From: Toxotes chatareus
Lineage: Eukaryota; Chordata; Actinopteri; Toxotidae
NCBI GenBank assembly: GCA_016801885.1
Contig: CM028899.1
Location: forward strand, 18,863,501-18,927,500
DNA: 64,000 bases
Direction: 5' to 3'
Position numbers and translations under genes: made by a program. Below, piece by piece: positions 38,801-48,790 of the stretch. The stretch's first letter is position 1. Each line of letters begins with the position of its first letter. The notes beneath the pieces are model-generated. The model ran no database searches, was not told the origin of the DNA, and saw nothing but the letters and a program-made list of their open reading frames with translations.

Positions 38801-40309
38801 AGGGAGACGCAGACCAAGAAAAAAATGAATACAGCTCTGACAGAAACTAGATGTACCACCTCACGGTTATATCCCTCCACCAACCAGACAAGTCGCAGTT
38901 TACATCCATGTCTGTCCAGACTCATAAATGCAGTGAAGACTCTGAAGGAATTTAATAAAATGGTATTAAATTTACTTTGTCACAATTAACATGAATTCTT
39001 GAGTTATGTCCAAAAATGTGTTTTGTGAGGTTAAGTTGACTTTCACCTTTGACCTCTGACCATCAAATTCTCTTCAGTTCATCCTTCAGTCCAAGTGAAT
39101 ATTTGTGCCAAATTTGGAGAAATTCCCTCAAGGCCTTTCTGAAATACCACGTTCATGAGAATGGGAAAGACAGACGGAAAACCAAAAACATTATGTTTCC
39201 GGCAGCAAGTGTTGCCGGTGCAAAGGCATAAAAAAAAAAAACCCTAAAAAAAGAATCACATCACTGCAAAAAAACACAACAGAGATGGAACTTCTGGCAT
39301 TAAACCAAACTAATAAAAATTGCACTGTGCAGCAAAAACAGACCCTTAAAAAAATTCCCAGAGAAACACCATTTATCAGTCTCCTCAGGCAATTTTACTT
39401 GTGTGTACCTCTTCACAGCAGCGCCTGCTGACAGCAGCTCTGTACTTGATGCGAATCCACAGCTTGTCTCGCTGCTTGAGGAAGCGGGGAAAGAGCTTCC
39501 TCCAGTTTTTGCCCAGCGCCCATGGAAAAATCTCATACTTACTCTCCTCCTCATCCTCCTCCATGGTGTTGGCAAGATACCTAGAGAGGGAGCACATGAG
39601 CTAGTTTCATTTTAGCCCGTAAATCAACAATGGGGGTTAAAATCAGTGGCACAAAGGGTGTGCTTTTCATGATGATATCGAGATAGAAAAGAAAAATTGC
39701 GAGTCTTTTCACCAGAACTTACAGTGCAATGAAAAAATTCTTCTTGGTGTATTCAGCAATAGTGAAGTGGGCCCTTTTGAAGTACACAAAGGTCATGGCT
39801 AGAAGGTACTGATGAATCAGGGAGATAAATCTGAGTCAGTTAACTGTAAGAATTATAAAGCTTCATAAAGAATTTGAAGCTTTCATCAAAGTAATAGCTT
39901 TACCTTGTCTGTCATTTTACGGCAACAGTCCATCCACAGGAAGTCTTGAATAAGGTCATTATCTGTAACCAAACAGATTTATTTTATATAACTTTATATT
40001 TTCTGCTTGTTTTAAAGTTTACTGACTTAAAACATGCTGTTTATTTTATTATTATTCACCAAAAAGTCTGAAGTAAGATGCCATTTCCTGCCGCTGGATG
40101 ACAATAGTGGGAGGCATGGGTATTTTGGTATAGTGCTCCTCATCCTGATGCTGGTTTGGCTGGTTCGTCCCAGGTGGGCCCTGGACGTCTTGGCCGCTGG
40201 CTCTTTTTAGCTGCAGACATCTTCTGACTTGACGTGTGTGAGAACTGTTGGGATTGACCCTGACAGTTACTGATGGGGGAGTCTGGCACCACTGGTGTGT
40301 ATGCTTCAT
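35874..40309 (-). CDS. spdya: Speedy/RINGO cell-cycle regulator A
   Basis: Speedy A binds and activates CDK1/CDK2 without cyclin or T-loop phosphorylation; in mammals it is needed for meiotic telomere attachment to the nuclear envelope. Six coding exons join in frame to 328 aa (human 313): 40309-40060, 39962-39904, 39808-39723, 39580-39409, 38784-38427, 35935-35874. The Speedy/RINGO domain runs from about residue 68 to 205, with DNDLIQDFLWMDCC, KYLLAMTFVYFKRA, YLANTMEEDEEESKYEIFPW, ALGKNWRKLFP, SRRCCEEVMAIVPSHFVWQR and RFPRGPSA, all close to human. The start MKHTHQWCQTPPSVTV parallels human MRHNQMCCETPPTVTV. The last exon encodes a tail ending TSMDWINEE, like human KSMEWFTGSEE. The ATG follows a plausible acceptor (AG at 40314-40315), so a 5' non-coding exon is expected; a candidate lies at about 40975-41060. 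If the last intron is retained, the protein ends APGRSH at a stop at 38413. Confidence 0.93.
36141..37069 (-). mobile_element. Decayed Tc1-like transposon in the last spdya intron
   Basis: Inverted ends are visible: CTAAGCACTTTATTAG at 36148-36163, and on the opposite strand CTGAGCACTTTCTTAGG near 37035-37059. The minus strand encodes remnants of a Tc1-family transposase: SDLSIVADHVHPFM, then SPDLNLVEHLWEMVE near 36330-36390, which is the familiar SPDLNPIEHLW block with the third catalytic acidic residue. The segment HSSPVQAGGGG-like and the N-terminal helix-turn-helix appear only as broken pieces. Length is about 0.93 kb, against about 1.2 kb for intact relatives I remember, so internal sequence is missing. 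Several stops and frameshifts; not functional. It sits between spdya coding exons 5 and 6. Confidence 0.85.
38866..39230 (+). mobile_element. Fish MITE-like repeat in a spdya intron
   Basis: The body TTTGACCTCTGACCATCAAA, GTTCATCCTTCAGTCCAAG, GCCAAATTTGGAGAAATTCC, and CCTCAAGGCCTTTCTG, ending in CCGGTGCAAAGGCATA plus a poly-A, matches a fish repeat I know (ends reading TATGCCTCCGCC and GCGGAGGCATAAAA). The left end TATATCCCTCCACCAAC and the reversed right end TATGCCTTTGCACCGG are degraded inverted copies. No protein is encoded. It is inserted in the intron between coding exons 4 and 5. Confidence 0.65.
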
Positions 40310-41070
40310 CACACTGCAGTCAGAGGTGAAGAGGTCTGTGGTGTTGCCTGAGATTTAATGGAGGACGGGTATAAGGTTGAAAAATTATCAAATCACAGTA
40401 AGTGCTAGGATGAAAATCCAAAGTAAAGTTCCCTCATATAGATTGTTAAAAAATACACAAAACGTAATTAGGCCTGTTGAGCCAACCAGACACTAAGCTA
40501 GCTAACAAAATAGCTGACAGCTCTTAGGAAGCTAACTTTAGCGTTATTTCATTGTCTGTCCTGTGTACATTGGGTGCTCTGACTCACTAAACATGGCAAT
40601 CAGGTCTTTAAAATAGACAAGTTAACTGTAATATAATTAACAGTAACTGTGGCTGAAGTGAAAATTTACTTGAACCGGAACAATATGGACGTCCACAGCC
40701 AACAGCTCACCACCGCCGAGCTCCCTTTTACAGTGAATGAAGCAGATTTCAGCTCGGAAACCGTTAAAACTTGACAGATTTCAGTGTAACCAACTCAACA
40801 GGACAGGCCCTGGTGGCGCTGAACGCTCAGACGAACACTGTCTTGAGAACAGGAGGGAATTATAACAATTCACAAGTTTTAAAAAGCTAAATTTAAGAAT
40901 AAAGCACACACCAGTCCTTCCTGAGCGGAGAAGATGGTAGTTTGAGAACGCGCTTCTGGATCCGTGCCACACACCTGCACGCGGGGATGCGTAGACCAAT
41001 CACGTGCCGCTGCCGCCTCCTCCTTCTCTTCTTCGTCGTCAACTAATGGCGCAGCATGCACTGTCTCTCC
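40310..41070 (-). promoter_or_regulatory. spdya 5' region with candidate non-coding first exon
   Basis: The sequence around 40930-41060 is richer in CpG than its neighbours. On the minus strand GTGCAG is followed by GTGTGT at 40974, a reasonable donor, so a 5' UTR exon ending at 40975 spliced to an acceptor at 40314-40315 is plausible. No transcript evidence is available to me, so this is a weak structural guess. A 60-codon open frame here (40879-41061) is low-complexity Glu/Ala-rich at its start and I do not call it a gene. Confidence 0.3.
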
Positions 41071-42978
41071 AGTCTGTTTAGTGTGGAACTATGAAACCCA
41101 CAAATACAAATTTAGATAAAGATTAATTCAGTTTAAGATAAAAACCAAGAGAATAAATAAAGGTAATTTTCACTTTCATAAACGTTCTGTTTGAGTTTAT
41201 ACTACGCTGTGACATCAGCAGTAAATAAATAAGGAACCTAACGTACATAAAACATGACTGGATTCATTTATTTTATTTTCAGTAACAGACAAGGCAATAA
41301 TAGTGTATGGAAGAAGAAGTCAGACTTTCCAATTAACAGTGAAAACTGAATCTGTGTAATGACTAAGCATAGTTTCATACTTAGAAAAACTTAAGAAGGT
41401 AAAGTTATTAAGCAGTGAGCAGCTGTAATTTTGGAATATGGAGGCTAGCTAGCTGGGTCTTCTTATAGTTTGTGTAAAACAACAATGCATTAAATGATGG
41501 CTTCACAGAGGTTACAGAGACAGATCATTCACAACAACAAATTAGGGAAAAAATAGAAATGCAACAATTACGCCAGTTTAAATCGGTGTAGGAAGAAGAG
41601 CAGAAGAACGTGTCAAATGGGTTACATAGGATGTGGACAGGAATAAAACTGTTCCCTCTGTGACCAAATAGTCTTCCCCAGTGCACATAATGCTATTTGG
41701 GGGAATTTAGTACGCACTGGTTATAAGGGTGATTCTAATTATTATTAATAATTGTGGTCATGTGGTCAAGCCTCAGCCATATTAAAGAGATTCAATTTGT
41801 ACCAATGTATACAAAAACCTGTCATATTTATGAAAGGGCACATGTCAACAATGTAATTAAGTCTTGTCAAATGAGAGGGTTTAAAATCTTTTCACCAAAA
41901 AAGTCAGTTTGGTTGCTATAGTGACGTGAGAGTGCAATAAATTAAAATAAGACCATCCCATTGTCACTTTAATCTAAACCATAGCTCTCAGCCTAAATTC
42001 TAAATACAATGTATGTTATTTATTTTATCTCTTTTTTCCTGGTCACTTGTTTTCATTACCTTGTGTTGTCTTCTTGACAGACTGAAAAAGAAAGGCCTCA
42101 GAGGAAATATTACTGTAATCTTTTCTTTTTGTATTTCAGTTGGTGCCCACTACAGGGAGGCAGAAGTAGTTCATGTTACTTTAAAGCTTAGCTCACTGCT
42201 CCAGTGAGCTGACACTAGTTAAAAGAAGATAAGTAAATCACTAAAAATAACTGACTCACAGAGCAGTTTAGGCCTTTTGGAAAATATGGCCAATGAAAAC
42301 ATCGCTGCAGTATCCATTGACAAATTTATAGTGACAAGATTAAGGTGTTCTATATCCTAAAATGGATGATAGAATAGAAGAATAGAATAGTACATGTTTT
42401 CTAATGCAAATGGTACACTTTCATCCATATTTTAATGAGTTTATTTTTTTTCCCTTTTTCCTATGGAAATGGCCCAAGGGCTAAATAGGGAGAAATTGTT
42501 TTCTCAGCTATAAAAAGCCACCTGAGGCCAGCCCTCATTACCCAAATGAGCTTATAGTCTTACAAGTAGGTGAGTTTTATATGCTTTAACGTGGCATATG
42601 TGCACGCTGAGGAGTTCACTGAAAGCCTCACTAATCCTCTCAGCTGCTTGTCCTTTGCGAGGTACAGAAGGAAGTGTTTCAGAGCACACTACAAGGAAAT
42701 TTTTATAAACATGACCACCAATCTGTGGATTTATTTTTCCCCATCTCTGACAGGTGGAAGAGATTTGTAAAATGGATTTATCAGTATTTTGTTTTGGTAG
42801 CTTCCTCCTGGAAAGGGATCTTATCAGACTCAACAGCCACAGTCATCTGAAAATGACAGATACAGCAGGTGGCTAAGGACCTTGGCTATTCTTTGCACCA
42901 TTCACTGCATTGGCTGCTCTGCTGTATTGGTGTCTCTAAGAAGACATAAAAATCAGCTGGTATTTGAAAGCATCAAAA
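41071..42978. other. spdya-pcare intergenic region
   Basis: No coding exon is seen. On the right it should contain the pcare promoter and 5' UTR. One TAATCC site (42632-42637), the binding core for CRX/OTX photoreceptor factors, lies about 340 bases before the pcare start codon. A single such hexamer is expected often by chance. Confidence 0.4.
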
Positions 42979-45900
42979 ATGGGCTGCTCACCATCCAAAG
43001 GTAACAATTTTGGGACCCTGGGTTCCATGAGGAAGAGCAGAATGCTGCCCCCTTCACCTCAAGAAAGCCCCAGACAGCCTCCGAGAGAAGATGGAGACAA
43101 CCTTAATTCAACTGCTTCTACAGATGTGGATACGAAGGAGAGGAACACAGCTGGACAAACCCAGGTATTTCAGAAAGAGGCACATATGACCCCACAAAAA
43201 AAGAGATCTGTGACTGAGCTTGCCCCCGAAGCAGTAAACATGGATAAACTGGGGAGTCAAGGAATGGACAACAACATGGTGTCCCAGAGAAAAGAGAAAA
43301 ATTATGACAAGCAGGATGTAACAGAGAAAAAGACTGGCAGAAAACCAAAGAAAACTAGCAGAGGTGCGAAAGTTCTTAAAAAGAAAGACAAAGACAAACC
43401 ATCTGCAGAGCACAAAGTGGACTTTCCAGAACCTCTAGTTAAAGCTCACCAAGCTGCTTATGCCTTTTTGAATCCTAGCATAAACAAATATGACATTCTG
43501 CTTGGACTTTTGGAACAAGCAACCCAAACTCAGGGTTCTGTGCAGCCCATGGTTGCTTTTATGGCTCTAAGATATGAGGAAATCATTCAGGGACTGGAAG
43601 AGATGGCAGATGAGGGAGAAAAAGTTTTAAAAGAAAATGGAGAACATCTTGCTTGGCCAAGTCAAATGAAAAACCTCTCATCTTCTCCACCTTTGAAGTC
43701 TGGCTCTGCTAATATTGAGCCCCCACCAGATTTGTTACAGCAGCTGCTTCAGTACACCACACAGAGAATGCGAAATGTGAGCCAAACTATTAGTGGACTT
43801 GGGGACTCTGCTTTGGAGGAGGCAGTGGAGTACTTTGCCTCAGTCTCAGAGCTTTTAGAGGAGAAACTGAAAGTCAAACGTGCAGTAGAGACTAGGCTAA
43901 TGCAGCTCTTAACTCGTATTGAAATGGCCTCTCTGCGCAAGCCTGGGCCAGAGGATTCTGCTCTGTTTAGTGAGGACAGTGGCATTGGGGCTGAGAATGA
44001 ATCCCTTGCTGGATCTGAAAGACGCCATAGACGAGAGAGTTGTGAGTCCACTGGAACAAATAGAACTACTCCTGTCAGTCCTATGGGATACACCTCTATG
44101 AACAGTAGGAAAGGAGTGTCAAGGCAAAAGCTTCAAAGCCAAATAAGCCCAAGCGTTTCCCTCACTTCACTAAACTCATTAGGTTCTTTATGTACCATAA
44201 TGGCTAATGATCAAAGAGATTCATTGTTAGGATCGATCTCCTTAGATGATGGGGAGGAAGACGACAATGATGATGAGGAAATGGATACAGGAATGGGAGA
44301 TGTGCAAGTAGGGCTTAGAAAGCGATCAAATTCCTCACCTGTAGACTGTGTACAACAACACCCACACCGCCTGCCCCCAAAACGTATAGAAAATCCCCAA
44401 AATGTAGAAATGACTCTCAAAATGAAAAATGCTATAAGTGGTAGGATACAGTTTGTCCCATCACAGAACCCTAGTGCCAAAACAAAGGCAGCAGGTAGCC
44501 CAAAAACCAGTAGACGCCAGTGGACGGATGAGGCAGAGCAATCTCCAAGGAGGCCTCAAACAGCAGCACCTGTTCGGAAGGCAGTGGTAAAAAAGACCCT
44601 TGTCGCTAGAGAGCAACGTTCACGGTCAGCAGAATCCCTGCGGAACAAAGGTGAAGATCCTACTCTGCTTGAACTTGAAAGGACTCAGAGGGATTTAAGC
44701 CAGAGGTTGCAAAAGATGAGTAAAAGCAAGGCAGGAGTAAACACAAGGACTGTTCCATCTAAACAAAATCAAGGAAGCTCACCAGCACAGTCTCCGGCAA
44801 TAAATCGCAAAAATCCATCTTTAGAAAAGAACAGCAATCCCCAACCATTTAAAAACAAAGCAGACTTGACAAGGCACAACAATAAAAAACAGGAGGTAAC
44901 TAGTGATGTGGAAGAAGACAAACAGAAGAACAAGAAAACATTCAAGGGTCCTGTAAAAGCTACCCCACCCCCAAGTCCTCCTTCATCACCACGACCATCC
45001 TCAGGTCTTCACAGAGGCAGGAATTCAGTCAAAAAACTCATTGATACCTTCAGTCAAGGAATAGAGGAACTTGACAGTCCTAAAGTTCTGGGGCCTCTCA
45101 AAGGAGTACGGAAGTGTGGTGTACCTGTGTTACCCGGTTTAGGAAATGTGGAAGCTGTGCTTAGTGCTGGGATAACCAGCTGTAGGCCTGAATCCATCTC
45201 ATCCGAGAAAACTGATGATTTAGATCTTGATAGTCTTCCTCCGCCTCCACTGGAAGTATTAATGGACAATTCCTTTGAAGGTGCCCAGAGTCTTTCAACT
45301 GGTGTAGCAGGTGATGGGGCTACAAAAACTGGCAAATCACTGTTAAAAAGGACTGTAGTATCACAACGACTGAGGGCCTCGGTTCAGTCAGTGACAGTGC
45401 TGCCAAGCAAAGGAGGCTTGCCACCAGCTTCCAAGGTTATTTCCCTTGCTAGAGCAGATCAACAAGACACATCTGCTCTGACAAAGGTTAGCCAACCAGA
45501 TGCTAAATTGGAGGCAGACCCAGGAAAGGAAAAGGACTCTTTGTACCAGCAAGCCAAAAAGACTATACACCTAAGACACTCTTCAGACTGTCAGACAGAG
45601 AGATCATCAGCCATTTATGTTGAAACTAATCCACCTGCCTGTCAAGAAGAATCAACAGACTTTCAAGATGGTTGCAACCTTTCAGTGCCTGAACTTAGCA
45701 CTACAGTGTCTACATTGCCTCCTTCTTCAGTAGTCACAAGCCAACCACCTGCTACCCCACCTAAGTCTAGGGGTCGAATGTTACCATCCACACCTTCTAC
45801 ACCAAGCAGCTTACATCGAAGACTTCCCAGTCCCCACAATTTCAAAAGGCAAACTACTCCACCATCTTCAGCTAGTCCCCCTGTTAACAGGATGCTCCCC

Positions 45901-47664
45901 ACACCAACAGCGGCTCAGAGGAGGCTCCCCAGTCCACCTGTTGCAAAGCAGAACATCTTAAACTCAAACTCAGCCTCCTCATACCCTTTCAAAGCACCAT
46001 CTCCACCTGCCTCACCAAAAGTACAAAGATGGTCAAGAGAGAACAGCAGTGAAGACTCATCTAGTGCTCGGATGATCAGTAATGCACGTTCAGTCTTCTG
46101 CCCTGCATCCCCATCCCTGTTTGAAGCCCAGCCATGTTCAGTTCCAAGACCCCCTCAAGCATGGGCCGCTACTGGTGTGTCTTTTCTCTCACGTCCTTTG
46201 GGAAATCGTTCAAGGTTTCCAGTATCTGTTCAAGGACCTCGGCCCTTCATTCGACACAGTCATTCAGACCGAAGGCCAAGTCTAAGTCTGCCTCCAAGAT
46301 CCCCAGGCATCTCAGTGGCTGAGACTTGTGGGAGTGAGCCAGCAATTTATTCACAGGGGTGAGTGTTTAAAAATGTTTTTTTACGTTGCACATCTTAAAA
46401 CCCTTCAGCATGGTGTTCTCTTCCATACTTTATGGTTTTTTTTAATTTGTAGGTACCTTACTTTCATAATAGGCTTTGGAAATTTCCCATTTGGTACTAA
46501 TTATGAGAAAAATGGAGAACATATTTAGTTTAGGTGGTAAGAACTCACTCATTAGGGTTTTTCAGAAAGAGCCAGGAAAAATATTGCAGGCAGTATGGAG
46601 GTTGTTTGCATTTATAAGAAGACATTAATATAATAGAATTTGTAATAACTCAGAGCCACTTGGGGAAATGTTCATTTGTAAGTTTGTGTCTCATAGTTGT
46701 TCTATGGAAAACACACTGGGAATGTTTTAGTTAGTTGTTTTTTTTTTTTAATCCATGCATTGTTGGTTACTAACTATAACATATGAGCATCTTCCGCATT
46801 CCCCATTTAGTATCAAATTATATAACTCCTTCCAAGAAGTATCCAGCTCCAAATTACTAGGAAAGTTTCCTGAAATTCAGTAGGAAAGTAACGGACCTCA
46901 AAAAAATGGCTGACATTCACACACATTATTTTTTCATTCATATGTGTCATTGTTTAAGAACTAGCATGGCAGACCTACTTCATTTTTACGAAACATCGGT
47001 ATCAAACTAAACTGCAATTATCTCTGAAATCAGATTACCCATCTACTCTACGTACACAACATAATAAACTGATAACAATGTCCACTGTGACATAACTCAG
47101 TGTAAGATGAGTGTTTATGATAAGCAAAACAGTTCTTTTTTTTGTTTGTTTGTTTGTTTGTTTTTTTAATTTAAAGAGTGTAAGTGATTGATGTGGTAAA
47201 GGTACATCAAGGACGAGAGAGAATATTGGAATTAAACAGGGCTAGAGCTAAAGAGCATCACATACAATATACAAGGTATAAGGCCTTGGATTGAATAATC
47301 TCCTCTCTACTACTTTATCTTGTCATTGCCAGTAACACTCCAAATATCTTATACTAAGAATAACTGTCTAATTCTAGGGCCTTTTGCACCTACATGGTCT
47401 AACATGTTTTCTTCCAAAGTGACTGAGTTAACTAATGTTGCTAATTACAGTAATGCACCATGCCTGTTTATAACTGACACAAACCCACCTGGCCCACTTC
47501 CCTAATCACTAATGACAACATTCTCCATTCATTCTTACAGACTGGATGATGAACCAAGCAGGGACGATGAAGCATGGGGTAGCCAATCAGATCTCAGAGC
47601 TACACCACGCTCTGCATCACACCCGGATCTGTGTGTAGTTGGTCAGGCCTTGCACAGAGACTAA
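42979..47664 (+). CDS. pcare: Photoreceptor cilium actin regulator (C2orf71 family)
   Basis: PCARE sits at the base of the photoreceptor outer segment, where with WASF3 it drives actin-based growth of the ciliary membrane that becomes discs; human loss causes retinitis pigmentosa 54. Two coding exons, 42979-46358 and 47541-47664, join in frame to 1167 aa (human 1288). The start MGCSPS fits N-myristoylation at Gly2 and acylation at Cys3, as in human MGCTPS. Conserved blocks in order: KVDFPEPLVKAHQ (146-158), QATQT and LQPMV-like QPMVAF, DSGIGAENES (333-342), an acidic run (about 423-437), SVKKLIDTFS (683-692), LPPPPLEVLMDNSF (753-766), FCPASPSLFEA, and a tail SASHPDLCVVGQALHRD. Between these it is low-complexity, Ser/Pro/Lys-rich and probably disordered, with repeated RRLPSP motifs at about 920-1015. 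The ATG at 42979 has context AAAATGG. The exon 1 donor GTGAGT itself forms a TGA if unspliced. Confidence 0.95.
47145..47168. repeat. (TTTG)n simple repeat in the pcare intron
   Basis: About five TTTG units followed by a T run, in the single intron between pcare exons 1 and 2. No apparent function. Confidence 0.85.
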
Positions 47665-48505
47665 AGGGGCCAATGACGGGCTAGTGGGATTATGGATTAG
47701 CAGGCCTTACCAGGGATTTAAGGTGATGTTGTTTATTCCACTGAGTACAGAGGAGAAGCTAATTCTATTCACTTGTTGTGGTCACACACCTTCACAGCAT
47801 TCATAACTAAATGTGTTTCAGGATTTATTTGAGATTTGCATACATGTATGCATGCCCGTCGGTGCATTAACATGCTCTTGAACTGGTTTGTGCATAGCAT
47901 GTGTTTCAGAGAGGAATACATTTTATAACACAATTTCATGTTTACAATACATGGAACTCATCATCTGGACTCTACAATGATTCTACAGATTGTCCACCCA
48001 AATCATAAATGTGTCAACAAGTGTTTTAGAAACGAATCATGCTTGAAGTTGCATAAGTTTACTTTGAGTTGATACAGATCAGTGTTTACATCATCAAAAT
48101 GAAAATACTATGTGATGTCTTGGTGGCCCAGTGGTCAAAGGTATCCATCCTTCTTTTATTAAAAAAGCAGAAGAAGTCCAGAAACAAATTGTGTTAATAT
48201 GTAATGAAGCGTTATTATTTCATTTCTGTCTCATTGCATTAACTTAAAGTAAATATAACACATCAGTGGAATGATTCCAGGATTTTGTGTCTAGGGTTTT
48301 TGGAAATTTCTGGTTTAAGCAATAATGTCATCATCATTAAGAGAAAATCATATGATTGTTATTAAGTAAACATTGTAAGTCCTTCAATGCGATGTCAATT
48401 CTCTCTTTGCTGCAAGCTGTATCTGTCTGCCACTATTTTCAAGATTTTTTTTTAAATCAATTGTTATTTTTCTGTTTCATGTTTCTTTTTTACTATTTGT
48501 TTATT

Positions 48506-48511
48506 AATAAA
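48506..48511 (+). terminator. Candidate poly(A) signal of pcare
   Basis: AATAAA about 840 bases after the pcare stop codon, followed by AT-rich sequence with a T run. It is the first canonical hexamer I noticed downstream; the actual end may differ. Confidence 0.45.
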
Positions 48512-48629
48512 AAATATACATTCATCCTATCATTTTTTTCTGCTTAATTGGGTCAAATTTTAATTGACTGATTTATCGACTATTACGTTTTGAACTAGTA
48601 TCTAGTTTAAAACTAGTAAAGGTAAGTAA

Positions 48630-48790
48630 GCTTATTTACCCAAGTACTATACTCAAGCAGGCTACAAATTTGAGTATTACGCGAGTATTATTAGTTCTTC
48701 TTAGTCCACTACATTTATTTTATAGTGTGTGCAGTTACAAGTTACTTTACCATTAAAGACTGCATAAAACATATGGAGACCTTCTAAAAT
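48630..48790 (-). repeat. Fish AAGTAAAAGT-type repeat fragment
   Basis: CCCAAGTACTATACTCAAG, then TTTGAGTATTACGCGAGT, then TAGTCCACTACATTTATTTT and GTTACAAGTTACTTTACCA matches the inner part of the same repeat family as 34433-34530, read from the other strand (family text such as CTCCACTACATTTATTTGAC and TTGAGTATTTTTACTTTAC). It lies just past the candidate pcare poly(A) signal. Confidence 0.5.

Noticed and set aside
40879..41061. Open frame beginning with a Glu/Ala-rich run, upstream of spdya.
   Set aside because: Probably 5' UTR or promoter; no homologue recognised, and it is not in frame with spdya through a supported junction.
42632..42637. CRX-type TAATCC site upstream of pcare.
   Set aside because: A single hexamer is expected often by chance; mentioned in the region note but not called as a regulatory site.
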